DNA from: Vibrio ezurae NBRC 102218 | GTDB lineage: Bacteria > Pseudomonadota > Gammaproteobacteria > Enterobacterales > Vibrionaceae | Reading direction: 5' to 3' | DNA: 64,000 nt | Assembly (NCBI RefSeq): GCF_000467185.1 | Contig: NZ_BATM01000009.1 | Span: forward strand, 1 to 64,000 | Part shown: one piece after another, positions 52,659-63,636 of the stretch | Layout of the letters: each line of letters opens with the position of its first letter | Position numbering within the stretch: the first letter of the stretch is position 1 | Program-made: the position numbers and the translations under genes | Notes under the pieces: generated by a model | What the model was told of the DNA's origin: nothing | Databases searched by the model: none | The model's input: the letters and a program-made list of their open reading frames with translations, nothing else

Positions 52659-53948
52659 ATGGCACGAATTATTATTGTTGGCGGCGGCGCCGGTGGATTA
52701 GAGCTAGCAACTAAAATGGGGCGTAAGTTTAGACGCAACCAAGAGACAAGCGTGACCTTAGTGGATCGTAAAGCGAGTCACTTATGGAAACCCTTGTTGC
52801 ATGAAGTCGCAACGGGTTCGTTAGACGCAGGTGTGGATGCATTAAGTTACCGTGCTCATGCTAAAAACCATGGCTTTGAATTCCAGATGGGCAGTTTGAG
52901 CGATATTGATCGGGAACGTAAGGTCATCATTTTAGAAGAGCTTAGAGATGCGTCGGGTGAATTATTAATTCCTCAGCGTGAGTTAGAATACGACTACCTT
53001 GTTATGGCAATTGGTTCTACTTCAAACGACTTTAATACTCCTGGTGTTCGTGACAACTGTATTTTCCTTGATAGTCCAGAGCAAGCGCACCGCTTTCGCG
53101 AAGAGATGAACAATCAGTTCCTCAAGTTGCATGCTCAGTCAGGTGAAGGTCAGGTTGATATTGCGATTGTTGGCGCAGGGGCGACAGGGGTTGAGCTTTC
53201 AGCTGAGCTGCATAACGCCATTAAAGAGCTGCGTAACTACGGTTTTGGTGATTTAGATTCAAGTAAATTAAACGTTAGCCTTGTTGAAGCAGGTGAGCGC
53301 ATTTTACCGGCGTTACCGCCACGTATTTCTCAATCAGCGCATCAGGAACTGACTAAGCTGGGTGTGAATGTGCGTACCGCGACTATGGTGACGTTAGCGG
53401 ACGAAACGGGCTTAACAACGAAAGATGGCGAAAAAATCCCGGCGCAAATCATGGTTTGGGCTGCGGGTATTAAAGCTCCTGATTTTATTAAAGATATCGC
53501 AGGTTTAGAAACGAACCGTATTAACCAGTTGGTGGTTAAAGATACGCTGCAAACAACACGTGATGATCATATCTTTGTGATCGGTGATTTAGCGCAATGT
53601 ACGCAAAAAGACGGTAAGTTTGTACCGCCTCGCGCGCAAGCGGCGCATCAAATGTCGAGCCATGCTTTCAAGAACATCTTAGCGATGATGAACAACAAAT
53701 CTTTATCGGCTTATGAATACAAAGACCACGGCTCTTTGGTTTCCTTAAGTAACTTCTCCACAGTGGGTAGTTTGATGGGGAACTTAACCAAAGGCTCTAT
53801 GATGGTTGAAGGGCGCATTGCTCGTGTGGTGTATATCTCTTTATACCGCATGCATCAAATGGCGCTACACGGCATGTTTAAAACCGCATTGATGATGTTG
53901 GTGGGTCGTATTAACCGAGCGTTACGTCCAAATTTAAAACTGCACTAA
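52659..53948 (+). CDS. ndh: type II NADH dehydrogenase
   Basis: 429 aa. It has the FAD-binding motif [17 protein letters not shown] at the start, the NADH motif [16 protein letters not shown] near residue 165 and [10 protein letters not shown] near 305. The C-terminal helices ([19 protein letters not shown]) anchor it to the membrane. It passes electrons from NADH to ubiquinone without pumping protons. AAGGAG precedes the ATG, and a perfect FNR box is upstream. Confidence 0.95.
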   Translation: MARIIIVGGGAGGLELATKMGRKFRRNQETSVTLVDRKASHLWKPLLHEVATGSLDAGVDALSYRAHAKNHGFEFQMGSLSDIDRERKVIILEELRDASGELLIPQRELEYDYLVMAIGSTSNDFNTPGVRDNCIFLDSPEQAHRFREEMNNQFLKLHAQSGEGQVDIAIVGAGATGVELSAELHNAIKELRNYGFGDLDSSKLNVSLVEAGERILPALPPRISQSAHQELTKLGVNVRTATMVTLADETGLTTKDGEKIPAQIMVWAAGIKAPDFIKDIAGLETNRINQLVVKDTLQTTRDDHIFVIGDLAQCTQKDGKFVPPRAQAAHQMSSHAFKNILAMMNNKSLSAYEYKDHGSLVSLSNFSTVGSLMGNLTKGSMMVEGRIARVVYISLYRMHQMALHGMFKTALMMLVGRINRALRPNLKLH

Positions 53949-53984
53949 GTGTGCATGATTGTTAATACCTATAATCATTGACAG

Positions 53985-54014
53985 AGAGGAGCATTATAAT
54001 GCTCCTCTTTTTTT
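53985..54014 (+). terminator. rho-independent terminator of ndh
   Basis: AGAGGAGCATT and AATGCTCCTCT pair and are followed by seven Ts. Confidence 0.9.
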
Positions 54015-54187
54015 GTGTTTGAAGTGCCAAGTAGTCGCTTTACATCAAAGGGTTTGTTACCAGAAACGTGCACAGTATTGGTGGTGGATAATTAATATAA
54101 TCAGTGGTTTACAACTTATCGTTTAACACTAAACTGTATATTGATAGCTTTAACTTTGCTTGTTAAACAAAAGGAGTGAACGACGTA

Positions 54188-55072
54188 ATGACGCATACTA
54201 TCCCTGCGCAAGTGCCTTTCTCAACGGGGAGAAATCTTCCGCAGTTAACGATTCCTGCGGGGGCGTGTGATGCTCACCACCATATTTTTGATCCGGTAAA
54301 GTTTGAATATCGTAAAGGAGACACCAGCAATATTCCTCCGGCGACAGTGGCGTGTTATAGGATGCTTAAAAAGCGCTTTGGCTTTGATCGAAATGTGATT
54401 GTTACACCGTCTGCCTATGGTTATGACAATCGCTGTACGTTAGATGCATTGACTCATATGGGAAGTAGCGCCAGAGCGGTGATTGCAATCTGTGAGCTGC
54501 CGAGTCGCGAAGAGTTGCAATTCATGCACCGATTAGGGGTACGTGGAATACGTTTTGCGATTTCCTCTGATGAGGATTTTAATGAAGGTTTCATTCGTCG
54601 CTGCGCAAAAGCTTTGTCTTTGTTGGGGTGGCATATTTGCTTTTGGATTAAAGCCGATCTGATTGTGCAGTTTCAATCTGTACTTGAGAGCTTAGAGTGT
54701 CAAATTGTGTTCGATCATCGGGGGCAACTGCCAGCCGATAAAGGCATAACACACCCTGCTTTTGACATTATGAGCACTCTAATGCAGCAACATAGAGCAT
54801 GGGTAAAAATCTCTTCAGCTTATCAAGACTCTATCATCGGTGCGCCTCACTATAGTGACAATATTGCTATTGGCCGCGCTTTCGTTGAGGCGTGTGCAAG
54901 TCGCATATTATGGGGCTCAGATTGGCCACATCCAAGTGAATATATCAATAAGCGAGAAATGCCGAATGATGTCAGTGTGCTTGATTTACTTGCCGAGCAA
55001 GCGCCTACCACAGAATTAGTTGAGCAAATATTGGTGGCTAACCCCGCTAAGTTGTATGGCTTTGATACATAG
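54188..55072 (+). CDS. amidohydrolase-fold TIM-barrel hydrolase (COG3618)
   Basis: About 294 aa. The N-terminal DAHHHIFDP holds the metal-site His pair, IVFDHRGQLP supplies the next His, and ILWGSDWPHPSEY the catalytic Asp. This pattern is found in the LigI / 2-pyrone-4,6-dicarboxylate lactonase branch, which opens lactones of aromatic or sugar breakdown. The true substrate is not visible. The ATG at 54188 is used because a GTG 12 bases earlier lies right next to the ribosome site. Confidence 0.78.
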   Translation: MTHTIPAQVPFSTGRNLPQLTIPAGACDAHHHIFDPVKFEYRKGDTSNIPPATVACYRMLKKRFGFDRNVIVTPSAYGYDNRCTLDALTHMGSSARAVIAICELPSREELQFMHRLGVRGIRFAISSDEDFNEGFIRRCAKALSLLGWHICFWIKADLIVQFQSVLESLECQIVFDHRGQLPADKGITHPAFDIMSTLMQQHRAWVKISSAYQDSIIGAPHYSDNIAIGRAFVEACASRILWGSDWPHPSEYINKREMPNDVSVLDLLAEQAPTTELVEQILVANPAKLYGFDT

Positions 55073-55160
55073 CATTGATTCGTAGCGTTGATAGATAGGG
55101 TTGACACATAGCTTCGATGGCTGACCTAGCTCTGTGATTGAGATATTGAGCGTACAATTA

Positions 55161-55190
55161 AAAATGGCTTCCTCTTGAGGAAGCCATTTT
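55161..55190. terminator. bidirectional terminator
   Basis: AAAATGGCTTCCTC and GAGGAAGCCATTTT pair around two bases, between the convergent hydrolase and csiV genes. Confidence 0.88.
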
Positions 55191-55217
55191 GCTATCAGTT
55201 CTACGCCTTTGTTAGGG

Positions 55218-56000
55218 CTATTGCGCGACGCGTCTTACTTGAATGATCATCCCCATCAGTGGGTTATCAAGATAATGAGTTTCGCCACTGCGCATACGAC
55301 GTTTTTGATCCATGCGGTAGCTTTTCAAGAAGGTCTCTTCCTCTTTCTTTGGTGATACTTGTTCGAGGTTTCCAGCTTGAACATTGGCATCGTCCGTTTC
55401 GGTATCTGCGAGTACTGAGAAGTTAGCGCTGTCTTTGAGTTCATCCGGCGTTTTTTCTGTAAAGGTAACGCTACGAACACTCGGTGCATGCAGATCCAAT
55501 TGAGTTTCTAGGAACAAATAGTGTTGGACATACACTTGTAATTTGCCATCTAACTCATAGAGTGGGGCAGTTTTGTTTTGTCGTGGATTATCTGCACTGA
55601 TCTTTGAACCATCGGCATTAAAAGTATTGGCGTAGTTTTTACCCGCCTGAACGTGAAACTCTGGAGCACTTGCTTTTCCGTGATCCCCTTGACGCCATGC
55701 TTTATGAAACAGCACTTCAAATCCGGCGTGACTTTTCAAAATATCACGCTCTTTGAGCAATTTGTAGTGAGAATAAGAGAGCATTTGCACGCCTTTCTTA
55801 TGTCTGTAGGTAGCATTACTAAAAGGTTGACTACTTTGTAGATCAATCTTAGGTAGCTCATTTGGCCATGATTCTGTCGTGGTTTCTGGGTCAATTGAAC
55901 GCTTGAAAATCAAGACTTCAACATCAAATTCTCTCTTTTGAGCTTGTGCTAAGTTAGGAATCAGCAAAAGCATCATCAATAGAGGAATAATTTTTTTCAT
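55218..56000 (-). CDS. csiV: CsiV-like peptidoglycan-associated protein
   Basis: 260 aa with a signal peptide (LLMMLLLIPNLAQAQ). The mature part matches the CsiV family: FDVEVLIFKRSIDPE, GVQMLSYSHYKLLKERDIL and DNPLMGMIIQVRRV at the end. In V. cholerae CsiV is a periplasmic peptidoglycan-binding protein needed for PBP1A activity and lies next to mfd, as here. Confidence 0.87.
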   Translation of the reverse strand: MKKIIPLLMMLLLIPNLAQAQKREFDVEVLIFKRSIDPETTTESWPNELPKIDLQSSQPFSNATYRHKKGVQMLSYSHYKLLKERDILKSHAGFEVLFHKAWRQGDHGKASAPEFHVQAGKNYANTFNADGSKISADNPRQNKTAPLYELDGKLQVYVQHYLFLETQLDLHAPSVRSVTFTEKTPDELKDSANFSVLADTETDDANVQAGNLEQVSPKKEEETFLKSYRMDQKRRMRSGETHYLDNPLMGMIIQVRRVAQ

Positions 56001-56151
56001 TCTGGCTCCATGGCTGTCAAAGGCCGTTTATCTTTATGAATACATAAAGGTTATTGCTGTATATATGACAAGGTTACTATGAGTAAAACTATCATGAAAG
56101 AGCAATATTCCTTAGATTTACGCAGTATAGCAGATATCATTTTAATGCTGT

Positions 56152-59100
56152 TTATGAGACTCTATTTTTCGAAAACTCTTCAATTAACTGGTTGACGTAA
56201 GAGACTCGTTCACGGCGATCAACTAAGTTCTGCATGAATTTAATTTTAGTTGGTCCTTCCATCGCAAATTTATTGGGCTGGCTTTGCAGCAGTTTAACCA
56301 AATACATCGGGTTAATGTCTGCGTCAGGATAAAACTCAATGTATCCTCCTTTATCGTGCGCTTCCACTTTATCGACTTTGATTGCCGCCGCCGCCAGTCT
56401 AATTTGCGCTACCTGCAATAGGTTTTTTGTTGCGTCAGGTAATGGGCCAAAACGGTCGATGAGTTCCACTTTCATTTCGGTCAGTTGATTGTTGTTGGCA
56501 ACACTGGCGATGCGTTTATACAGTGATAAACGAGTGCTGATATCGGGAATATAGTCATCAGGCAACAGCGCAGGAAGACGCAGTTCCACTTCGGTTTGCT
56601 CACGCAACAGGTCATCAAGGGAGGGTTCTTTCCCCTCTTTAAGTGCTTCGACCGCTTGCTCTAGCATTTCCATATACAAAGTAAAGCCGATAGTGTGGAT
56701 TTGTCCGCTTTGTTCGTCACCGAGCAACTCACCCGCGCCACGAATTTCAAGGTCGTGTGTAGCGAGGGTAAAGCCAGCGCCAAGATCTTCAAGGGAGGCA
56801 ATCGCCTCTAAACGCTTCGCTGCATCTTTACTGATGGCTTTAGGGTGAGGGGTGAGCAAATAGGCATACGCTTGATGGTGAGAGCGTCCCACACGTCCTC
56901 GCAATTGGTGTAGCTGAGCTAAGCCTAGGTTGTCCGCGCGATTCATTATGATGGTATTGGCTGTTGGGACATCGATACCTGTTTCGATAATGGTCGTACA
57001 TACCAACAGATTAAAGCGTTGGTGATAGAAATCGTTCATTACTGATTCTAGTTCACGTTCACGCATTTGACCGTGTGCGGTCGTTACACGTGCTTCAGGG
57101 ACCAGCTTGGCTAAATCTTCCGCTACTTTGTGTATGGTATCCACCTGATTATGCAGGAAGTACACCTGACCACCACGCATGATCTCACGTAAGATCGCTT
57201 CACGAACAATGGCATCATCACTTTGACGCACAAAGGTTTTTATCGCTAAGCGTCGCGCAGGAGGGGTGGCAATGATGGATAAATCTCGCATCCCACTCAT
57301 TGCCATATTTAACGTGCGAGGTATCGGCGTTGCAGTGAGCGTCAAAATATCAACATCAGCACGCATCGCTTTCATTTTCTCTTTTTGTCGGACGCCGAAC
57401 CTGTGTTCTTCATCGACAATTAATAGCCCAAGATCGGCAAATTTGATGTCGTCTTGTAATAGCTTATGTGTACCCACGATAATATCGACTTTCCCGTCGG
57501 CCACATCCGCCAAAATTTGTTTTTGCTCTTTGGCGCTTTTAAAACGCGAGAGCACTTCAACGCGAATAGGCAAGTTGGCAAAACGGTCTCTAAAGTTTTC
57601 AAAGTGTTGCTGAGCAAGAAGAGTAGTCGGTACTAACACCGCTACTTGCTTTGCATTATCAGTACACACAAAGGCCGCGCGCATTGCCACTTCGGTTTTA
57701 CCAAAACCAACATCACCACACACTAAGCGATCCATGGCTTTGGCTTGGCACATGTCCGAGAGTACAGCATTAATGGCTTGGTTTTGATCGTCCGTCTCTT
57801 CAAAAGGGAAGCCCGCTTTAAACTGTGCGTATTGCTCTCGGTCGAGCTTAAACCTAAAGCCAGGTTTGATTTCCCGTTTGGCGTAGACATCCAATAGCTC
57901 GGCGGCCACGTCACGCACTTTTTCAGCGGCTTTACGGCGTGCTTTCGTCCATGATTCACTACCGAGTTTATGCAGTGGCGCTGTTTCTTCTGCGCCGCCA
58001 GAATAGCGACTGATCAGATTTAATGACGAAACCGGAACGTACAGCTTAGACTCGTTGAGGTACTCAAGGGTCACATATTCAGTGGTGATGCCTCCGGCTT
58101 CTAGGGTTTGCAGCCCCAAATAGCGCCCGATGCCGTGATCTAAGTGCACCACAGGTTGGCCAGGCTTTAGCTCGGCAAGGTGGCGAATAACGGTGTCACT
58201 GTTGACCGCTCGTTTGTCTTTTTTGCGTCTCTGTATGACTCTGTCGCCTAAGAGATCGCTTTCACACACTAAGGCAAAATTTGGCTCGGTGTGAATAAAT
58301 CCATGTTCTGAGGAACCTAAAATAAGGTTGAACTTGTCTTTGCTGGCTAAGGCATCTTCTAAGTTGTTCACCGCTTTGGGCAGTATTTTGACTGGAGCCA
58401 ATAATTCAATCAAGGCTTCACGACGACCTTCAGATTCTACTGAAAATACCACTTTACCCGTATAGCTTTCACTAAACTGTCGCAATGCCGACATGGGTTC
58501 TTTGGCTTGCTTCGCCGCAGCCAGTGGCGGCAGAGCTTGGATGGGTAAATTGACGCGTCCGGCTTTTTGCTCAATGGCGTCTTTATCTAATTTAACTTGA
58601 GGCCATTGTTTAATGGCTGAGAACAGCTCGTCTTTTTTCATCCAAAGCTCGGAAGGCTCGAGCAGTGGGCGCAAAGGGTCGACTTTTCGCTGATCGTAGC
58701 GATAGTCGACGTCATTTAAGAAGGTATCAATGGCCGACTCAATATCACCGACAGACAACAGCAACGTGTGTTGTGGTAAATAGTCAAATAAGGTTTCGGT
58801 ACGCTCAAAGAACAGAGGTTGCCAATATTCTATACCCGCGGGCCATGTGCCTTTTGACACTTGCATATACACAGATTCTGGTTCACGTCGCGCGTCAAAT
58901 TTTTGACGCCAGCGAATACGAAAGTCTTCAATGGCTTCTTCGTCAGTAGGAAACTCATGCGCAGGTAAAAGCCTGATTTCGGTGACATCAGAGATTGAAC
59001 GTTGGTTTTCCGGATCGAAAGTGCGGATTGTATCAATCTCGTCATCAAAAAAATCAACGCGAAATGGGTCACTGCTGCCCATAGGGAAGAGATCTAAAAT

Positions 59101-59607
59101 AGAGCCGCGACTGGCGTATTCTCCGGGACCAAAGACTTGGTCTACGTTGCGATATCCTGACTTTTCAAGCTGCAACCTTAGCTTATCTAACGAAAATAAG
59201 TCACCAGTTTTCACCATCAAGGTGTGTTGCAGTAAATATTCTCGTGGTGACTGTCGTTGTAGCAAGGTGGCGATCGGTACAATGACCACCCCTTGGCTTA
59301 GTGTGGGCAGTTGATACAAGGTCGAGATGCGATCGGAAATAATATCTTGGTGCGGAGAAAAATTGTCGTAGGGCAAGGTTTCCCAGTCTGGAAATACCGA
59401 AATAGGCACTGAGCTAAATTGCTCAAGTTCCATCTGCAGCTTTATTGCAGTTTGAGGGTCACTGACTACCAATAATATTGGGCTGTTGTGTTGTTTGGCG
59501 AGTTGCGCCACAGCAATTGAAAGTGATGCACCTTGTAGGTTACCTAGCTGTTTTCTATCGCCCGATGTGGACGCTATAGGTAAAGCAAAAAGCGAGTGGT
59601 TATCCAT
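56152..59607 (-). CDS. mfd: transcription-repair coupling factor Mfd
   Basis: About 1151 aa. The N-terminal UvrB-like part has SDPQTAIKLQMELEQF and SRGSILDLFPMGS; the RNA-polymerase-interacting domain begins near LKPGQPVVHLDHGIGRYLGL. The translocase motor has GDVGFGKTEVAMRAAF (Walker A) and DEEHRFGVRQKEK, and RAD-type GRVGRSHHQAYAYL. Mfd removes stalled RNA polymerase and recruits UvrA. A longer frame exists, but the family begins at the Met of MDNHSLFALP. Confidence 0.96.
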   Translation of the reverse strand: MDNHSLFALPIASTSGDRKQLGNLQGASLSIAVAQLAKQHNSPILLVVSDPQTAIKLQMELEQFSSVPISVFPDWETLPYDNFSPHQDIISDRISTLYQLPTLSQGVVIVPIATLLQRQSPREYLLQHTLMVKTGDLFSLDKLRLQLEKSGYRNVDQVFGPGEYASRGSILDLFPMGSSDPFRVDFFDDEIDTIRTFDPENQRSISDVTEIRLLPAHEFPTDEEAIEDFRIRWRQKFDARREPESVYMQVSKGTWPAGIEYWQPLFFERTETLFDYLPQHTLLLSVGDIESAIDTFLNDVDYRYDQRKVDPLRPLLEPSELWMKKDELFSAIKQWPQVKLDKDAIEQKAGRVNLPIQALPPLAAAKQAKEPMSALRQFSESYTGKVVFSVESEGRREALIELLAPVKILPKAVNNLEDALASKDKFNLILGSSEHGFIHTEPNFALVCESDLLGDRVIQRRKKDKRAVNSDTVIRHLAELKPGQPVVHLDHGIGRYLGLQTLEAGGITTEYVTLEYLNESKLYVPVSSLNLISRYSGGAEETAPLHKLGSESWTKARRKAAEKVRDVAAELLDVYAKREIKPGFRFKLDREQYAQFKAGFPFEETDDQNQAINAVLSDMCQAKAMDRLVCGDVGFGKTEVAMRAAFVCTDNAKQVAVLVPTTLLAQQHFENFRDRFANLPIRVEVLSRFKSAKEQKQILADVADGKVDIIVGTHKLLQDDIKFADLGLLIVDEEHRFGVRQKEKMKAMRADVDILTLTATPIPRTLNMAMSGMRDLSIIATPPARRLAIKTFVRQSDDAIVREAILREIMRGGQVYFLHNQVDTIHKVAEDLAKLVPEARVTTAHGQMRERELESVMNDFYHQRFNLLVCTTIIETGIDVPTANTIIMNRADNLGLAQLHQLRGRVGRSHHQAYAYLLTPHPKAISKDAAKRLEAIASLEDLGAGFTLATHDLEIRGAGELLGDEQSGQIHTIGFTLYMEMLEQAVEALKEGKEPSLDDLLREQTEVELRLPALLPDDYIPDISTRLSLYKRIASVANNNQLTEMKVELIDRFGPLPDATKNLLQVAQIRLAAAAIKVDKVEAHDKGGYIEFYPDADINPMYLVKLLQSQPNKFAMEGPTKIKFMQNLVDRRERVSYVNQLIEEFSKNRVS

Positions 59608-59835
59608 AAGAGTGTGAGATTCCAAGATAAAATGATCTGCGTAGTAATGTACCTGATTATCGTAAACCCTAGAGCGTTTATCTATGAATAACTGACTAAA
59701 AAATGCCGATTTGTGGTGCGATTGGTTAAATATTGACGTTTTGGGAATGATTCTGCTTAAAAAGAGAATCAAACACTACTCGAAGCCACAATTAGTGGTT
59801 ACATTAATGACACTGTCATTATTATTCGGTTGGTT

Positions 59836-61044
59836 ATGTTTCGACCCATTTCACTTTATGTTGGTTTACGCTATTTAAGAGGACGCTCGGGCGATCGATT
59901 TAGTCGGTTTGTGTCCTATATGTCGACCGCGGGTATCACTATCGGCGTGTTATCCTTGATCACTGTATTGTCGGTGATGAATGGTTTTGAAGGGCAGTTA
60001 AAAGGGCGAATTTTAGGCGTTTTGCCACAAGCGATTGTCAGTGATGCATCGGGTAAAACCGCCCGCACTGAGCAGCCTCCGCAGTTTATTGCCAATTTGC
60101 CACACTTGGCTAAAAGTGTGCCTGTAGTGTCTAGCGAAGCGGTTTTGCAAAGTCCTGACCACCTTGCTGCTGGGCAATTGGTTGGCATTGAAGGTAGCCG
60201 TGATGAACCCTTGCGTCAGTTTATGTTATCAGGGAGTGTCGATGCTCTTGAGCAAGGGAAATACCGCTTATTGATCGGACACTCTTTAGCGCGAACGCTG
60301 AAAGTGAAAAAGGGCGATAAAGTTCGCTTGATGGTGACCAGCACTAGCCAATACTCACCGCTTGGTCGTATCCCAAGTCAGAGGAATTTCACCATTGCGG
60401 GTATTTTTAATACGGGCTCGGATGTGGATGGACAGCTGATGGTTGCCAATATTGAAGACGCAGGGCGTTTGCTCAAAATGAACAGCACACAAATGAGCGG
60501 TTGGCGTCTTTATTTAGATGATCCTTTTGCGGTCAGTCAATTGGCTAATCAGCCTTTAAAAGAAGGTTGGGTATGGCAAGATTGGCGTGCTCAACGAGGT
60601 GAGCTATTCCAAGCGGTAAAAATGGAAAAAAGCATGATGGGCTTGATGTTAGGTCTGATTGTAGGCGTGGCGGCGTTTAATATTATTTCCGCACTTATTA
60701 TGGTTGTGATGGAAAAACAAGCCGAAGTCGCCATTTTGAAAACCCAAGGCATGAGTAAGCAGCAAGTGATGGGAATTTTTGTGGTGCAGGGTGCCAGTAG
60801 TGGTGTTGTTGGCGCCGTTTTTGGCGGCGTTCTTGGGGTAACCTTAGCCAGTCATTTAAACAGCTTACTGCAAGCGATAGGCGTATCACTTTATACCTAT
60901 GGTGGCTCGCTGCCTATTTTAATTGAGTATCAACAAGTTTTATTGGTGGTTGGCTTAGCTGTTTGTTTGAGCGTCGTGGCAACCCTATATCCTTCTTACC
61001 GAGCTGCATCTGTTAAACCCGCTGAGGCGTTAAGATATGAGTAA
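59836..61044 (+). CDS. lolC: lipoprotein-releasing permease LolC
   Basis: 402 aa with an N-terminal membrane segment, a large periplasmic domain (about 45-270) and three C-terminal segments. Family text: [20 protein letters not shown] and [18 protein letters not shown]. LolCDE extracts lipoproteins from the inner membrane. The ATG at 59836 fits the family start better than the TTG six bases before. It overlaps lolD by eight bases. Confidence 0.93.
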   Translation: MFRPISLYVGLRYLRGRSGDRFSRFVSYMSTAGITIGVLSLITVLSVMNGFEGQLKGRILGVLPQAIVSDASGKTARTEQPPQFIANLPHLAKSVPVVSSEAVLQSPDHLAAGQLVGIEGSRDEPLRQFMLSGSVDALEQGKYRLLIGHSLARTLKVKKGDKVRLMVTSTSQYSPLGRIPSQRNFTIAGIFNTGSDVDGQLMVANIEDAGRLLKMNSTQMSGWRLYLDDPFAVSQLANQPLKEGWVWQDWRAQRGELFQAVKMEKSMMGLMLGLIVGVAAFNIISALIMVVMEKQAEVAILKTQGMSKQQVMGIFVVQGASSGVVGAVFGGVLGVTLASHLNSLLQAIGVSLYTYGGSLPILIEYQQVLLVVGLAVCLSVVATLYPSYRAASVKPAEALRYE

Positions 61045-61732
61045 TTTATTAGAGTGTCATAATCTACAAAAAACCTATATTGAAGGGAACGTTGATACTC
61101 AAGTTCTTCGAGGTGTGAGCTTTACTATTGCTCACAATGAATTAGTGTCAATTGTGGGCAGCTCAGGTTCGGGTAAAAGTACGTTACTGCATATCTTAGG
61201 GGCATTAGATGATGCCACGGTAGGCGATGTGCAATTTAACGGACAAGATCTTGGCGCGTTAAGCAGTAATCAGCAAGCGAAGTTACGTAATCAGCATTTA
61301 GGTTTTGTTTATCAATTCCATCATCTATTAGCGGACTTTTCAGCGCTTGAAAACGTGGCAATGCCACTATTAATCGGTGGAGAGAAACCAGAGAAAGCAA
61401 AGCAAGCGGCCAGAGAGTTGTTGACTCGTGTTGGCTTGGAACATCGCCTTTTGCACCGCCCATCCGAGTTATCTGGCGGGGAAAGGCAGCGCGTTGCCAT
61501 TGCACGAGCTTTGGTCAATAAACCTTCTCTAGTGCTGGCCGATGAGCCTACGGGTAACCTTGACCATACCACAGCGCTGGGGATCTATGACTTAATGCGT
61601 GAACTCAATCAAAATTCGGGTACTGCATTTTTGGTGGTCACTCACGATAGTGAATTAGCTGAGAAAATGGATCGACAAATGCACATGAAAGACGGACTTT
61701 TGGTGCAGGTAAATGCAGAGGTAGGCGAGTGA
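61037..61732 (+). CDS. lolD: lipoprotein-releasing ATPase LolD
   Basis: 231 aa ABC ATPase with Walker [10 protein letters not shown], signature [15 protein letters not shown], and Walker B DEPTGNLD. It powers LolCE. Overlaps with both neighbours suggest translational coupling. Confidence 0.96.
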   Translation: MSNLLECHNLQKTYIEGNVDTQVLRGVSFTIAHNELVSIVGSSGSGKSTLLHILGALDDATVGDVQFNGQDLGALSSNQQAKLRNQHLGFVYQFHHLLADFSALENVAMPLLIGGEKPEKAKQAARELLTRVGLEHRLLHRPSELSGGERQRVAIARALVNKPSLVLADEPTGNLDHTTALGIYDLMRELNQNSGTAFLVVTHDSELAEKMDRQMHMKDGLLVQVNAEVGE

Positions 61733-62973
61733 TTAACTCTTTATCGCTTTTTATTGGCGGTCGTTTTAGCCGCGCGAAACAGCGCAATAAGATGGTCTCT
61801 TTTATCTCATTGTCCTCAACACTTGGCATTATGGTTGGTGTGGCGGTGATTATTATTGGCTTATCGGCAATGAATGGTTTTGAGCGTGAGTTGGAAAATC
61901 GCGTCTTGTCGGTAGTGCCTCATGGCGATTTTACTTCGGTAAATGCGCCTTTAGAGGATTGGCCACAACTGATTGATCTGATAGAAAAACAGCCGCAAAG
62001 CATCGCTGCGGCTCCTTTTGTTACTTTTACCGCCCTAGGGGAAAAAGGCCAGCATTTAAAAGCCCTGCAAGTTCGAGGAGTAGACCCTAAATTGGAAAGC
62101 CAAGTCACTCAATTATCTCACTTTATTCAAGGTGATGCGTGGCAGCATTTCACACCAGGATCAAAACAAGTGATCTTGGGGCAAGGTATCGCGAAGCAAT
62201 TGGGTGTGGATGTGGGGGACGGTATTTCGTTGATGATTCCCGTAGCGGCGAAAAACGGTCGTACTCAAGCACCAAAGCGAGTGCGTTTAACCGTCAGTGG
62301 CATATTCGCGTTAGGTGGGCAGCTTGATCATGGATTGGCGTTAATTCCGCTGCAAGATGCCCAGTCTTACTTAGCCATGGGAGATCGCGTTAGTGGCATC
62401 TCGGTGAAAACAACTGATGTATTTAACGCTTCAAACTTGATGCGCGCTATCGGTAATCGCTTACCAGTGTACGTGTATATTAATAGTTGGAAGCAAGAGT
62501 TTGGTTTCATTTACCGTGACATTCAGATGGTGCGAACGATTATGTACTTGGTGATGGTGTTAGTGATTGGTGTTGCTTGCTTTAATATCGTGTCGACTTT
62601 GATGATGGCGGTAAAAGATCGCGCCGCTGAGGTGGCGATTTTGCGCACTATGGGCGCGCCTGACTCGCTAATTAAAGCCATATTCATGTGGCAAGGGGTA
62701 TTATCTGGCGTATTAGGCTCTGTAGCCGGTAGCGCACTAGGTTTATTGGTGGCGTTAAACTTGACTTCACTGGTGCAGATCATCGAGCGATTGATTGGAC
62801 ATAAATTCTTGTCTGGAGATGTGTATTTTGTGAACTTTTTGCCTTCTCAAGTTAACTTTATGGATGTGCTGATCGTATCGAGTACTGCGATTGTATTGAG
62901 CTTATTAGCCACATGGTATCCCGCAAGTAAAGCGAGTAAGTTAAATCCTGCAAGTGTACTCAGTGCCAAATAG
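61729..62973 (+). CDS. lolE: lipoprotein-releasing permease LolE
   Basis: 414 aa, the same layout as LolC, with an N-terminal segment, periplasmic domain and three C-terminal segments ([40 protein letters not shown]). The start is GTG overlapping the lolD stop by four bases. With LolC and LolD it forms the complete exporter. Confidence 0.93.
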   Translation: MINSLSLFIGGRFSRAKQRNKMVSFISLSSTLGIMVGVAVIIIGLSAMNGFERELENRVLSVVPHGDFTSVNAPLEDWPQLIDLIEKQPQSIAAAPFVTFTALGEKGQHLKALQVRGVDPKLESQVTQLSHFIQGDAWQHFTPGSKQVILGQGIAKQLGVDVGDGISLMIPVAAKNGRTQAPKRVRLTVSGIFALGGQLDHGLALIPLQDAQSYLAMGDRVSGISVKTTDVFNASNLMRAIGNRLPVYVYINSWKQEFGFIYRDIQMVRTIMYLVMVLVIGVACFNIVSTLMMAVKDRAAEVAILRTMGAPDSLIKAIFMWQGVLSGVLGSVAGSALGLLVALNLTSLVQIIERLIGHKFLSGDVYFVNFLPSQVNFMDVLIVSSTAIVLSLLATWYPASKASKLNPASVLSAK

Positions 62974-63026
62974 AAAGGGCTTTAATGACTCTAACGAGTA
63001 TGAATAGCGAGTATGAATAAAGAACC

Positions 63027-63060
63027 AAAAAAGCGTTGCTCAATGAGCAACGCTTTTTTT
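63027..63060. terminator. bidirectional terminator
   Basis: AAAAAAGCGTTGCTC and GAGCAACGCTTTTTT pair around AAT, between convergent lolE and the DUF2062 gene. Confidence 0.9.
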
Positions 63061-63094
63061 ATGTCTATGTTTGGTATATGGCTTGTTGTGGTGA

Positions 63095-63628
63095 TTATTT
63101 GGCTTTGCTAAATAGGCTCAGCTTTAGCTTTCTTTTTTGCCAACTGCGAACCACGGAGTATCGCCACAAGGCGCGAATACCAAAGTACCCAGTAATAGAA
63201 AGAACGACAGAGCAAATAGCACAACCGAGCAAAAATGGAGGACCAATGGTCGACATTTGTGAAATCAGGTAGTTCCACGACAGCTCGAAGTGGAAGGATT
63301 GGGTTGGCAATTGCATGACCCAAGCCCCTAATTTATATGCCAAGTAAAACATAATTGGCATGGTAATAGGGTTACTGATCCACACTAAGGCGACCGACAA
63401 AGGAAGGTTCACTCCAAAAGCAATGGCTAAACCAGCGGCCATGATCATTTGGCTTGGAAGTGGCACAAAGCACATGAATAGGCCCACAGCAAATGCACCA
63501 GATGCTGAGCGGCGATTCAATACCCAAAGGTTTGGGTTGTAGAGAACATTTCCAAATATCCTAAGCGCTTTTTGACGTTTAATCAGTTCATGGTCTGGCA
63601 TGAAGCGTTGAATAAATTTTCTAGGCAT
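63095..63628 (-). CDS. DUF2062 membrane protein
   Basis: About 177 aa. It matches DUF2062: RFMPDHELIKRQKALRIFG, SASGAFAVGLFMCFVPLPSQ and ISNPITMPIMFYLAYKLG. Three or four hydrophobic segments are visible. The function is unknown; in Vibrio it sits between lolE and comEC, as here. The Met at 63628 suits the family, but its start is only eight bases from the comEC start on the other strand. Confidence 0.8.
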   Translation of the reverse strand: MPRKFIQRFMPDHELIKRQKALRIFGNVLYNPNLWVLNRRSASGAFAVGLFMCFVPLPSQMIMAAGLAIAFGVNLPLSVALVWISNPITMPIMFYLAYKLGAWVMQLPTQSFHFELSWNYLISQMSTIGPPFLLGCAICSVVLSITGYFGIRALWRYSVVRSWQKRKLKLSLFSKAK

Positions 63629-63636
63629 GAGGGAAA